Both the position numbers and the translations under genes were made by a program. Positions 42,842 to 52,334 of a DNA stretch of 64,000 nucleotides are shown one piece after another. The stretch is from Pseudoxanthomonas kalamensis DSM 18571 (GTDB taxonomy: Bacteria; Pseudomonadota; Gammaproteobacteria; Xanthomonadales; Xanthomonadaceae): NCBI RefSeq assembly GCF_010211745.1, contig NZ_PDWQ01000002.1, positions 248,001 to 312,000 of the forward strand, read 5' to 3'. Within the stretch, counting starts at the first letter, position 1. Every line of letters starts with the position of its first letter. A model generated the notes under the pieces. That model was not told where the DNA came from, did not search any database, and saw only the letters and a program-made list of their open reading frames with translations.

Positions 42842-45097
42842 ATGAAACCCATGATGAAAGCCCGCGTTCTTTCCTCCGCCATCGCCAGCTTGGTATTTAC
42901 CCCAATAGGGGCTTTCGCACAGGAGGACACCTCCCGCACACCAGTCGAACTGGACGAACTGGTCGTCACCAGCGAAAAGACCCGCAAGCCCGGACTAACG
43001 ACACAGCCCATTACAGTGCTGAGCGGCGATGAACTTGCACACCGTCGCCAAGGCGGTTTGGGAGAAACCTTGGTTGGGTTGCCAGGCGTGCACCTGGATA
43101 ACTTCGGCGGCGGCGCATCCCGGCCGGTTATCCGCGGGCAGACCTTGCCACGGATCGAAATCCTTTCCGATGGAGCCAGCCTGTTCGACGCGTCTTCAGT
43201 ATCTCCCGACCACGCCATCACCACCGACCCACTGCTGCTGGACGGCATCGAAATCATCCGCGGCCCGGCGGCTGTCATCTACGGCGGGAACGCGATGAAC
43301 GGCGCGATCAACCTGATCGACGGGCGCATCCCAAGGAGACTGCCCGAAAACGGCATTGCCGGCGCGGCGGAAGTGCGACTTGGTTCCGGCGATGAGGAAA
43401 ACACCGGCGTCGGTCGGATCACGGCTGGACTGGGACCATTCGCCTTCCATGCCGAAGTGGCGCGCCATCACAGCAGCGATTACGACATCCCGGGCGGCGA
43501 GTTGAAGGACTCATTCGCCGAGAGCACGACCAAGGGTTTTGGTGCGTCGTGGATCACCTCGAAGGGTTATGTCGGCGCGGGTTATTCGGAGCAAGACAGC
43601 GAGTACGGGTTGCCTGGCCACTCGCACATCAATGGCGTTTGCCACACCCACGGAACCGACCTGCACTGCGCCGCGCATGACGAATACGACGATCCGTTTG
43701 GTTCATCCGATGCGCATACCGCCTATATCAAGTTGCATAGCGAGCGTAGCGATCTACGTGCGGATTACCATGACTTGATTACCGGAATCCAGCACATTCG
43801 CCTGCGTGCCTCGCATACTGATTATGTGCATGACGAAATCGATGGCCCGGCATTGTTCACGCGTTACACCAATGAAGTGAACGACGCACGTATTGAACTG
43901 ACGCACAAGCCATTGTTCGGCTTCACCGGGACATTCGGCGTGCAACACACTGATGGCACGTTCACCGGCCTCAACATCAACGACATGCATCGGTCATCCA
44001 CTTACGAAAACGTGGACTTATTCGTTGGTTTCGAGCCACCCTACGACTACGTCACCAAGGACACCGGGATTTTCTTTAGCGAACGCGGCAGCTTCGGCGC
44101 TTTCGACGTGGAATTCGCGATGCGCAAGGACAAGCGCGAAATCACTCGACCTGTGCCGCCATTGATCACGCACGTTTCCGATCAGCTTGCGGCCCTTCTT
44201 TCTATGCTCTATGGCCCAGACTATATGGCCGCGCTAGATAGCTACAAGGAGCAAGTCATTGGTGATTTCATTGCCAACAATCCCGGCGTGGAAAACGACC
44301 CGCTTTCTGTTTCGATTGGTGTGGCCTGGAATGCGGGCAACGGCTACTCGACATCGTTCAGTCTGGCGCGCACCCAGCGCGCACCTAGTGTGCGCGAGTT
44401 GTACGCTGCGGGAAACAACCTTGCGACCAACAGCTTCGAGGTCGGGTTGACGCAGGCGACCTACTACTCCCCGTCGTTCCCTGCATCACGCACCGATGTA
44501 CTGGAAACGACGAAGTCGGCTGACCTGACTATCCGCAAGCAAGGTGGCGAAGTTGAATTCGAGGTCGGTTTGTTCCACCAAGACATACAGGACTACGTCT
44601 TCGCGCGCCTGATCGAAACCGATAGTGAAACCGGCCTTCCACATAACTACCTGCTTTACACTGCCGCCGACGCCACCTTCACCGGCCTCGACGGCCAGAT
44701 CAGTCGTCAGTTCGACGGTGGCCACACGCTAAGCCTGTTCGGTGACTACGTGCGCACCAAGTTCAAGAACGAGGACGACAATCTGCCGCGCATCCCGCCA
44801 GGCCGGCTGGGCACACGCTACGCATGGTCGAGCGGGCCGTTCTCGGCAGATGTGGAGTACTACCATACCTTCTCGCAGGACCGCATTGCCTCCTACGAAA
44901 CAAAAACCGACGGCTACGACATGCTCAACGCCACCTTCGCGTACCGCTTCGAACTGACGTTGCGCCAATCAGCCGAGTTCTATGTGCGCGCAAACAACCT
45001 GCTCAACGAACTAGCCTACGTCCACACCTCATTCGTGAAGGATCAGTCGCCGCTGCGTGGGCGCAACCTCGTGCTGGGCGTACGTTACCAGTTCTGA
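42842..45097 (+). CDS. znuD: TonB-dependent zinc receptor ZnuD
   Basis: Outer-membrane receptor of about 751 aa for zinc uptake. A signal peptide (to about residue 27) and a TonB-box-like region ELDELVVTSEKTRKPGL precede the plug (GLGETLVGLPGVHLDNFGGGASRPVIRG, GIEIIRGPAAVIYGGNAMNGAINLID). The ZnuD hallmark is a His/Cys-rich external loop at residues 260-280 (H260, H262, C267, H268, H270, H275, C276, H279) in GLPGHSHINGVCHTHGTD, followed by LRASHTDYVHDEID with the conserved YxHDE motif seen in Neisseria ZnuD. The C-terminus ends LGVRYQF. The DNA is visibly less GC-rich than neighbours, consistent with transfer. The start is chosen at MKPMMKAR; the Shine-Dalgarno is weak, so translational coupling to zigA is possible. 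Confidence 0.93.
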   Translation: MKPMMKARVLSSAIASLVFTPIGAFAQEDTSRTPVELDELVVTSEKTRKPGLTTQPITVLSGDELAHRRQGGLGETLVGLPGVHLDNFGGGASRPVIRGQTLPRIEILSDGASLFDASSVSPDHAITTDPLLLDGIEIIRGPAAVIYGGNAMNGAINLIDGRIPRRLPENGIAGAAEVRLGSGDEENTGVGRITAGLGPFAFHAEVARHHSSDYDIPGGELKDSFAESTTKGFGASWITSKGYVGAGYSEQDSEYGLPGHSHINGVCHTHGTDLHCAAHDEYDDPFGSSDAHTAYIKLHSERSDLRADYHDLITGIQHIRLRASHTDYVHDEIDGPALFTRYTNEVNDARIELTHKPLFGFTGTFGVQHTDGTFTGLNINDMHRSSTYENVDLFVGFEPPYDYVTKDTGIFFSERGSFGAFDVEFAMRKDKREITRPVPPLITHVSDQLAALLSMLYGPDYMAALDSYKEQVIGDFIANNPGVENDPLSVSIGVAWNAGNGYSTSFSLARTQRAPSVRELYAAGNNLATNSFEVGLTQATYYSPSFPASRTDVLETTKSADLTIRKQGGEVEFEVGLFHQDIQDYVFARLIETDSETGLPHNYLLYTAADATFTGLDGQISRQFDGGHTLSLFGDYVRTKFKNEDDNLPRIPPGRLGTRYAWSSGPFSADVEYYHTFSQDRIASYETKTDGYDMLNATFAYRFELTLRQSAEFYVRANNLLNELAYVHTSFVKDQSPLRGRNLVLGVRYQF

Positions 45098-45131
45098 TGT
45101 TTCCACTTATTCATCAGGAAGCTAAGGTGAA

Positions 45132-47048
45132 ATGAAAAAACTATTCGCAAGCCGGTGGTATCGCAGCCTGGTGGCAATGGCGCTGGTTTCCGCGCTTTCC
45201 ATAGCCGGGGCATCGGCACAGACCGCACCGAGCACACCGGACATCACCGGCAAGGAATTCGTCACGCCGAAGGGCAACTTCGACTACGACAAGCGCGTGG
45301 TCATGGTGCCGATGCGCGACGGGGTCAAGCTTTACACCGTCATCGTGGTGCCCAAGGGCGCGAAGAACGCGCCGATCCTGCTGACCCGCACGCCCTACGA
45401 CGCCGCGGGCCGCACCAAGCGCCTGGATTCGCCGCGGATGATCGACATCCTGCCGCAGGGCGACGAGGTGTTCGTGCAGGCCGGTTACATCCGTGTATTC
45501 CAGGACGTACGCGGCAAGCACGGTTCGGAAGGCGACTACGTGATGACCCGTCCGCTACGCGGTCCGCTGAACCCCGGCAAGACGGACCATGCCACTGACG
45601 CCTGGGACACCATCGACTGGCTGGTCAAGCATGTGCCTGAATCCAATGGCCGCGTCGGCATGCTGGGTTCGTCGTACGAAGGCTTCACCGTGGTGATGGC
45701 GCTGACCGACCCTCACCCGGCGTTGAAGGTAGCCGCGCCGGAAAGCCCGATGGTCGATGGCTGGATGGGCGACGATTGGCTGAACTACGGCGCCTTCCGG
45801 CAGGTCAATTTCGGTTATTTCACCGGCCAGCTGACCAAGCGGGGCAAGGGCGCATCGATCCCGAGCGTGGGCCTGGACGACTACACCGCGTTCCTGCGCG
45901 CCGGTTCCGCCGGCGACTACGCCCGCGCCAACGGTCTGGAGCAGCTACCGTGGTGGCACAAGCTGACCGAGCACCCAGCCTACGACTCGTTCTGGCAGGA
46001 GCAGGCGCTGGACCGGAAGATGGCGAGCACGCCACTGAAGGTACCGACCATGTGGCTGCAAGGCTTGTGGGACCAGGAAGACATGTGGGGCGCGAACCAT
46101 TGCTACAAGGCGATGGAGCCGCGCGACACCGGCAACAACCTCAACTATCTGGTGATGGGGCCGTGGCGACACAGCCAGGTCAATTACGAAGCACGCAATC
46201 TCGGCGCGCTGAAATTTGACGGCGACACTGCATTGCAGTTCCGCCGCGACGTGCTCAAGCCGTTCTTCGATCAGTATCTGGTCGAGGGTGCGCCGGAAGC
46301 GGACACGCCACCGGTACTGATCTACAACACCGGCGAGGATCACTGGGACCGCTTGCGGCAATGGCCCCGCACGGCCAGCGCGAAGCCGCTGTACCTGCGC
46401 AGTGGCGGCCAACTTTCGTTCCAGCCGCCGCAACCTGGTGAAGGCGATTTCGAGGAGTTCGTCTCCGATCCGGCCAAGCCGGTGCCGTTCGCGCCACGGC
46501 CGGTAAGCTTCGGCGACCGCGGCATGTGGACGACCTGGCTGGTCAAGGATCAGCGTTTCGTCGATGGTCGGCCGGACGTGCTGACCTTCGTCACCGAACC
46601 CTTGACCGAACCGCTGCGCATCGCCGGTACCCCGCAAGTGGATTTGCTAGCCTCGACCAGCGGCAGCGACAGCGACTGGGTGGTCAAGCTGATCGACGTG
46701 TACCCCGACCAGATCGCCTCAGCGCCCGAGATGGGCGGCTACCAACTGTCGGTGTCGCTGGCGATCTTCCGCGGCCGCTATCGTGAGGACTTCGAGCAGG
46801 CCAAGGCGATCACGCCGAATGAAACGCTGGCGTACCGCTTCGCGTTGCCAGAAGCCAACCACGTGTTCCTGCCGGGCCACCGGGTCATGGTGCAGGTGCA
46901 ATCGACACTGTTCCCGCTGTACGACCGCAATCCGCAGACATTCGTGCCGAATATCTACTTCGCCAAGCCTGCGGATTACCAGAAGGCGACGCAGCGTGTC
47001 TGGCACTCGCCGGAGGCGGCGAGCTCGATCGCGCTGCCCGTGTACTGA
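45132..47048 (+). CDS. Exported CocE/NonD-family alpha/beta hydrolase (AEH-like)
   Basis: 638-aa periplasmic hydrolase of the X-Pro dipeptidyl-peptidase S15/CocE group, most like alpha-amino acid ester hydrolases and glutaryl acylases. A signal peptide (SLVAMALVSALSIAGASAQ, to about residue 30) precedes the core. The catalytic triad can be placed: Ser181 in MLGSSYEGFT, Asp in LWDQEDMWG near residue 313, His in MGPWRHSQVNY near residue 346. The C-terminal jelly-roll domain of the family follows (VTEPLTEPLRIAGTPQVDLLAS, PGHRVMVQVQSTLFPLYDRNPQ). AAGGTGAA lies just before the ATG. The 34-bp gap after znuD suggests it belongs to the same transcript. A role in recycling peptides or beta-lactam-like esters is speculative; no zinc site is needed by this enzyme class. 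Confidence 0.9.
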   Translation: MKKLFASRWYRSLVAMALVSALSIAGASAQTAPSTPDITGKEFVTPKGNFDYDKRVVMVPMRDGVKLYTVIVVPKGAKNAPILLTRTPYDAAGRTKRLDSPRMIDILPQGDEVFVQAGYIRVFQDVRGKHGSEGDYVMTRPLRGPLNPGKTDHATDAWDTIDWLVKHVPESNGRVGMLGSSYEGFTVVMALTDPHPALKVAAPESPMVDGWMGDDWLNYGAFRQVNFGYFTGQLTKRGKGASIPSVGLDDYTAFLRAGSAGDYARANGLEQLPWWHKLTEHPAYDSFWQEQALDRKMASTPLKVPTMWLQGLWDQEDMWGANHCYKAMEPRDTGNNLNYLVMGPWRHSQVNYEARNLGALKFDGDTALQFRRDVLKPFFDQYLVEGAPEADTPPVLIYNTGEDHWDRLRQWPRTASAKPLYLRSGGQLSFQPPQPGEGDFEEFVSDPAKPVPFAPRPVSFGDRGMWTTWLVKDQRFVDGRPDVLTFVTEPLTEPLRIAGTPQVDLLASTSGSDSDWVVKLIDVYPDQIASAPEMGGYQLSVSLAIFRGRYREDFEQAKAITPNETLAYRFALPEANHVFLPGHRVMVQVQSTLFPLYDRNPQTFVPNIYFAKPADYQKATQRVWHSPEAASSIALPVY

Positions 47049-47078
47049 TCTGAAACCAGCAGTTGGCAGAACAAATCC

Positions 47079-48443
47079 ATGGTTACCCGTCGACAGTTCA
47101 CGTTCGCACTCACCGGCAGCGCATTCGCCGGACTCCTGGCTTCATGCAGTCCGGCGGTTGGAATTCGTGCCACAAAGCCGTTGCACGCCTATGGTGATCT
47201 GGCCCCCGATCCAGCGGGATTGCTCGACCTGCCGAAGGGATTCGGCTATCGCGTGATTTCCGCGTTCGGCCAGCGCATGGACGACGGCTTCGTGGTGCCC
47301 GACCGTGCCGACGGCATGGGGTGCTTCGCGCTGGGTGAACGGCGCGTCGCGCTCGTCCGCAATCACGAGTTGAAGGCGAATCAGCAGATTCTTGGCCCGG
47401 CACCAGGCACGACGCCTGCACATATACCGGCTTACGATCGCAACATTTCGGGGGACGTGCTGCCAGGCGGCACCTCGACGATCATCTACAACCTGGCCTC
47501 GGGCCAAGTCGAGTCACAACACTTGAGTCTGGTCGGCACGATCCGCAACTGTGCGGGCGGCACGACGCCCTGGGGAAGCTGGCTGACATGCGAAGAGGAC
47601 GTGACCCGTGCTGGCGAAGGGGTGGGCCGCGACCATGGTTGGGTTTTCGAAGTGCCGGCCGAAGCACACGGCCTAGTGCCGCCAACACCGCTGGTGGCCA
47701 TGGGCCGCTTCAATCACGAGGCGGCGGCGGTCGATCCGCGCACCGGGATCGTCTACCTGACCGAAGACCGGGATGACAGCCTGTTGTACCGCTTCCTTCC
47801 CGACGCACCGGGAGATCTGGCCCGGGGAGGGCGCTTGCAGGCACTTGCGTTGGTCGAGTCTGACATCAGCGACAGCCGCAACTGGCATGGAATCACCATG
47901 TCGCGCAGCACATGGCACGAGGTGCGCTGGATCGATCTGGATGACGTGAAAAGCCCGGATGACGATCTGCGCATGCGGGGCCATGCGCGCGGCGCGCTGC
48001 TGTTCGCTCGTGGCGAGGGCATCCACTTCGGCGAAGACGAACTTTATTTCTGTTGCACGTCGGGTGGTGTCGCGATCCTCGGGCAGATCATGCGTTACAA
48101 GCCATCGCGCTTCGAAGGGCTGCCTGCCGAAAAAAGCGAGCCAGGGCGGCTGCAAATCTTCGTCGAGTCCACGGATCCGGCGCATTTCAATTTCGGCGAC
48201 AATCTGACCGTGGCACCCAATGGTCATCTGATCGTGTGCGAGGATCAATACACGGCCGTCGTGGACAACCACCTGAGAGGAGTAACACCGGACGGAGATA
48301 TCTACACCTTCGCGCGTCTGCGCCTGCAGACCGAGCTGGCGGGGGCCTGCTTCTCGCCCGATGGTTCGACACTCTTCGTCAACCTCTACAGCCCGGGAAA
48401 GACACTTGCCATTACCGGCCCTTGGGCAGAGTTCCGGTCATGA
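47079..48443 (+). CDS. phoX: PhoX-family (DUF839) phosphatase, Tat-exported lipoprotein-like
   Basis: 454-aa phosphatase of the PhoX/DUF839 family. The N-terminus VTRRQFTFALTGSAFAGLLASCS is a twin-arginine signal that also ends in a lipobox (LLASCS), so it may be a Tat-exported lipoprotein. Conserved stretches are RRVALVRNHELKANQQ, GTIRNCAGGTTPWGSWLTCEEDV, GRFNHEAAAVDPRTGIVYLTEDRDDSLLYRF and the C-terminal FARLRLQTELAGACFSPDGSTLFVNLYSPGKTLAITGPW. PhoX uses Ca2+ and Fe3+ and no zinc. It follows the AEH-like gene by 30 bp and is probably co-transcribed with zigA-znuD, which suggests a zinc-free phosphatase is made when zinc is short. Confidence 0.92.
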   Translation: MVTRRQFTFALTGSAFAGLLASCSPAVGIRATKPLHAYGDLAPDPAGLLDLPKGFGYRVISAFGQRMDDGFVVPDRADGMGCFALGERRVALVRNHELKANQQILGPAPGTTPAHIPAYDRNISGDVLPGGTSTIIYNLASGQVESQHLSLVGTIRNCAGGTTPWGSWLTCEEDVTRAGEGVGRDHGWVFEVPAEAHGLVPPTPLVAMGRFNHEAAAVDPRTGIVYLTEDRDDSLLYRFLPDAPGDLARGGRLQALALVESDISDSRNWHGITMSRSTWHEVRWIDLDDVKSPDDDLRMRGHARGALLFARGEGIHFGEDELYFCCTSGGVAILGQIMRYKPSRFEGLPAEKSEPGRLQIFVESTDPAHFNFGDNLTVAPNGHLIVCEDQYTAVVDNHLRGVTPDGDIYTFARLRLQTELAGACFSPDGSTLFVNLYSPGKTLAITGPWAEFRS

Positions 48444-48571
48444 ATGCCGGAGCCCCTTCGAGCACGCCGCCGGAATTATCCGCCGTAGCCTGAACCTGCG
48501 CCGGGGCGATGCCTGCAGCCTCGTGCCGCAGCCGTTATTCTGCATCGCTGGCAACCAGGGAGATTCTTCGC

Positions 48572-49690
<1,119 letters not shown>

Positions 49691-49808
49691 GGTTCTCCTC
49701 GGGCACGACCATCACCACGCATGATGCTGTCGCCGCCAGCGCTCTGCTCCTGGCAGCGCACGCATCAGCCTGTCCGCGTGGGTCGGCGGCCCCGACAGGT
49801 CATGCCCG

Positions 49809-50840
49809 TCATGGTTCGCGGCCTTCGCTCTCGGCCTCCGGCGCATGCCAGATCCGCCGCCACGCCTCGCCCAGTTGTCGTCGCGCATGCCACGGCCAGG
49901 CCATCTGCGTCGGCGGCACTTCGCGCCAGCCATCGCCCGTGCGCTCGGCAACCACGAAGTTGAAGCTGTAGTCCGGTTCGGCGCCCATCCGCAGGTCGCT
50001 GAGCACCAGCGCATCATCGTGACGCGAGGCCTTCATGAAACCGTGGTTGAACCAGGCCAGCCGCTGCACGGCCGGGTACGCGGTTACCTGCGCCAGATCG
50101 TCGACATCGGACGCATGGGCGCGGAAGCGCATCGGGCCGCGGTCGGCCACCAGTGAATACTCGCCTTCGACGAAACCCTGCGGCGTCATCGCCACCACCC
50201 GCCACAGCAGGGTGTTGAACGGCATCGGCACCGAAAAGCGAGGCGCGTCCTGCAAACCCATCGTCGCCAGTGTTTGCCCGGCCTGTCGCTCGACCAGGCC
50301 CTTGGCCAGCAACGACCATCCCAGATAGGCCGTACTCAGTACCAGCCCGAACAACACGGCCTTGCCCGCCACGCGCCTTGCCCCGGCGATGGCCGCAACG
50401 ACCACGCCGATCAGCAGCCACAACGTGTACATCGGATCGATGATGAACACGCTCGACCACATCGCCGGCATCGGACGCAGTGGCCACCACAATTGCGTGC
50501 CATACACGGTGAACGCGTCCAGCAGCGGATGAGTCACCAGGGCCAGCAGGATGGCCCAGAACCATCGTGCCGGCGCTTCGGCTACCCGTTTGCCGCGCGA
50601 CCGGTACCAGGCCCAGATTGCCCAGGCCAACAGCGGCAGCACCAACAACGAATGGCTGAAGCTGCGATGCCAGGTCATACGCAAGACCGGATCGTCGGTC
50701 AGCAGTACCAATGGAAGCGAGTCCAGGTCGGGCAACGTCCCCAGTACGGCTCCAGCCAGCAGGGCGGCGCGACGATGACCGGCTGGCACTACGGCGGCGG
50801 CGACCGAGGCGCCGAGAACGATCTGGGTTAGGGAATCCAT
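49809..50840 (-). CDS. Membrane-bound metal-dependent hydrolase, YdjM/DUF457 family
   Basis: 343-aa integral membrane protein. The N-terminal core has MDSLTQIVLGASVAAAVVP, LLAGAVLGTLPDLDSLPLVLL with a conserved DxD, MTWHRSFSHSLLVLPLLAW with the metal-binding His, and LALVTHPLLDAFTVYGTQLWWP. Four or five membrane segments run to about residue 175. The C-terminal 170 residues are periplasmic and share no motif I know (FSVPMPFNTLLWRVVAMTPQGFVEGEYSL). The family is described as putative membrane-bound hydrolases; YdjM of E. coli is a LexA-controlled member. Its substrate is unknown. The gene runs opposite to the DUF1439 lipoprotein gene with a 108-bp gap. Confidence 0.9.
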   Translation of the reverse strand: MDSLTQIVLGASVAAAVVPAGHRRAALLAGAVLGTLPDLDSLPLVLLTDDPVLRMTWHRSFSHSLLVLPLLAWAIWAWYRSRGKRVAEAPARWFWAILLALVTHPLLDAFTVYGTQLWWPLRPMPAMWSSVFIIDPMYTLWLLIGVVVAAIAGARRVAGKAVLFGLVLSTAYLGWSLLAKGLVERQAGQTLATMGLQDAPRFSVPMPFNTLLWRVVAMTPQGFVEGEYSLVADRGPMRFRAHASDVDDLAQVTAYPAVQRLAWFNHGFMKASRHDDALVLSDLRMGAEPDYSFNFVVAERTGDGWREVPPTQMAWPWHARRQLGEAWRRIWHAPEAESEGREP

Positions 50841-50948
50841 GCGCGCATGCTAGCAGTACGCCACCAGGCACAAGACCTACTGCGGGCCTTGGCTTTGAAG
50901 CCGGGGGCAACCCGCGTATCGTCGTCGTGTCCTCCCGGGAAAATCGAC

Positions 50949-51509
50949 ATGAATCCTCAACGCCGCCTGCTGGTCGCCTCCATCGCCGCTACCCCGCTCG
51001 CCCTGGCCGGCTGCGCTTCGCTGAACGACATCGCCGCGCTGCTCGGCAACCAGTTCGTGCTCGGCCCGATGCAGATCCAGAGCGCGCTCAACGGCAGTTT
51101 CCCCAAGCACTACGACAAGCTCGGCGGACTGGCCTCACTGAGCCTGGTGGACCCGAAACTGTCCATTCCGCAGGACAGCCATCGCCTGCGCCTGGACCTC
51201 GCCCTCGCCCTCGACCTGCTCGGAAGTCGGACCGCGAGCGGCAGTTTCGGCCTGTCCAGCGGCGTGCGCTTCGATACCCGCACGCTGGGCATCCATCTGG
51301 ATGAGCCCGCGATCGAATCGGTGGACGTGCCGGCCTTGGGTGGTGCGATGAACAACACCGTCCGCGGTGCGCTGAATACCTGGCTGGCCGAGTATTCGCG
51401 CGATGAGCCGGTGTACCGCTTCGACAGCAACCTGCTCGGGCGGATCGGCTCGCGTCAGGTCAGCAGCACCGAAATCGCCAACGGGCAAGTCGTGGTGAAC
51501 CTGCAATAG
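50949..51509 (+). CDS. DUF1439 (YceB-like) lipoprotein
   Basis: 186-aa predicted lipoprotein. The lipobox LALAGC places the modified Cys at residue 22 after a short basic start (MNPQRRLLVASIAATPLALAGC). The mature part, LLGNQFVLGPMQIQSALNGSFPKHY, matches DUF1439 proteins with a tubular lipid-binding fold in known structures. GGGA lies upstream of the ATG. Without D at +2 it would be sent to the outer membrane. The function of the family is not established; lipid binding or transport is proposed. It is convergent with the phosphoesterase gene with only 6 bp between stops. Confidence 0.88.
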   Translation: MNPQRRLLVASIAATPLALAGCASLNDIAALLGNQFVLGPMQIQSALNGSFPKHYDKLGGLASLSLVDPKLSIPQDSHRLRLDLALALDLLGSRTASGSFGLSSGVRFDTRTLGIHLDEPAIESVDVPALGGAMNNTVRGALNTWLAEYSRDEPVYRFDSNLLGRIGSRQVSSTEIANGQVVVNLQ

Positions 51510-51515
51510 CGCGGC

Positions 51516-52334
51516 TCAGGCCGCCTTCCGCCATTGCTCCGGCGCCGGTCGCGACTGCGGCGGCAGCAGCGCCAGGGTCTCGCCGGTGTGCGACAGCAGC
51601 CGCAGCGTGCCGTCCATGTCCTCGGCCAGCGCCGACAGGGTTTCCACCCAGTCGCCGTCGTTGGCGTAGACCAGGCCGTCGCGCTGCTCCAGCGCGGCAC
51701 GGTGGATGTGCCCGCAGACGATGCCGTCCAGCCCGCGCCGGCGCGCGTCCTGCAAGCCGGCCTGGACGAAGCGCTCGATGTAGCGCTCGGCCGCCCCGCT
51801 CTGCCGTTTCAGGAATTCGGACAGCGACCAGTAGCGACGCCCGAGCTTGCGTCGCAACTGGTTCAGCAACTGGTTGCCGGTCAGGATGCGGCTGTACAAC
51901 CAGTCGCCGAACTTTTCCTGCAAGCCGCCGAAGTGGGTGACGCTGTCGTAGTCGTCGCCGTGCACGACCAGCAGGCGGCGGCCGTCGGCGGTGGTGTGGA
52001 TCGTCCGCCGCCGCACCTGCATGGCCGGCAGCATCATCCCGCACGCGCGCCGCAGCGGGCGGTCGTGGTTGCCGGGAATGTACACCAGTTCGGTCCCGGC
52101 CCGATGCAGCGCATGCAGGGCCTCGATCACCTCGTTGTGCGCGGCGCCCCAGCTGGCCCGGCGCTGCGCCAGCCACCACAGGTCGACGATATCGCCGACC
52201 AGGTACAGCCGCTCGCAGCGCAACGAGGCGAGGAACGCGGCCAGGTCGGCGGCGTGGCAGTGTTTGGAACCCAGGTGAACGTCGGAAATGAACACCGAGC
52301 GACGCATCGGTTGCGGGATCGCCTTGAGCATCAT
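51516..52334 (-). CDS. Metallophosphoesterase, UDP-2,3-diacylglucosamine diphosphatase-like
   Basis: 272-aa calcineurin-like phosphoesterase. Metal-site motifs are in order: FISDVHLGSKHC (D-x-H), LYLVGDIVDLWW (GDxxD), YIPGNHDRPL (GNHD), LVVHGDDYDSVTHFGG (HGD) and VCGHIHRAA (GHxH), the set seen in LpxH and similar enzymes. LpxH itself is about 240 aa; this one is longer and differs around the lipid-binding cap, so it could act on another lipid or be a paralogue. AAGGAG precedes the ATG, which overlaps the stop of the acyltransferase gene upstream (ATGATG over TGA), so the pair is translationally coupled and the substrate is probably linked to that acyltransferase's product. Confidence 0.85.
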   Translation of the reverse strand: MMLKAIPQPMRRSVFISDVHLGSKHCHAADLAAFLASLRCERLYLVGDIVDLWWLAQRRASWGAAHNEVIEALHALHRAGTELVYIPGNHDRPLRRACGMMLPAMQVRRRTIHTTADGRRLLVVHGDDYDSVTHFGGLQEKFGDWLYSRILTGNQLLNQLRRKLGRRYWSLSEFLKRQSGAAERYIERFVQAGLQDARRRGLDGIVCGHIHRAALEQRDGLVYANDGDWVETLSALAEDMDGTLRLLSHTGETLALLPPQSRPAPEQWRKAA

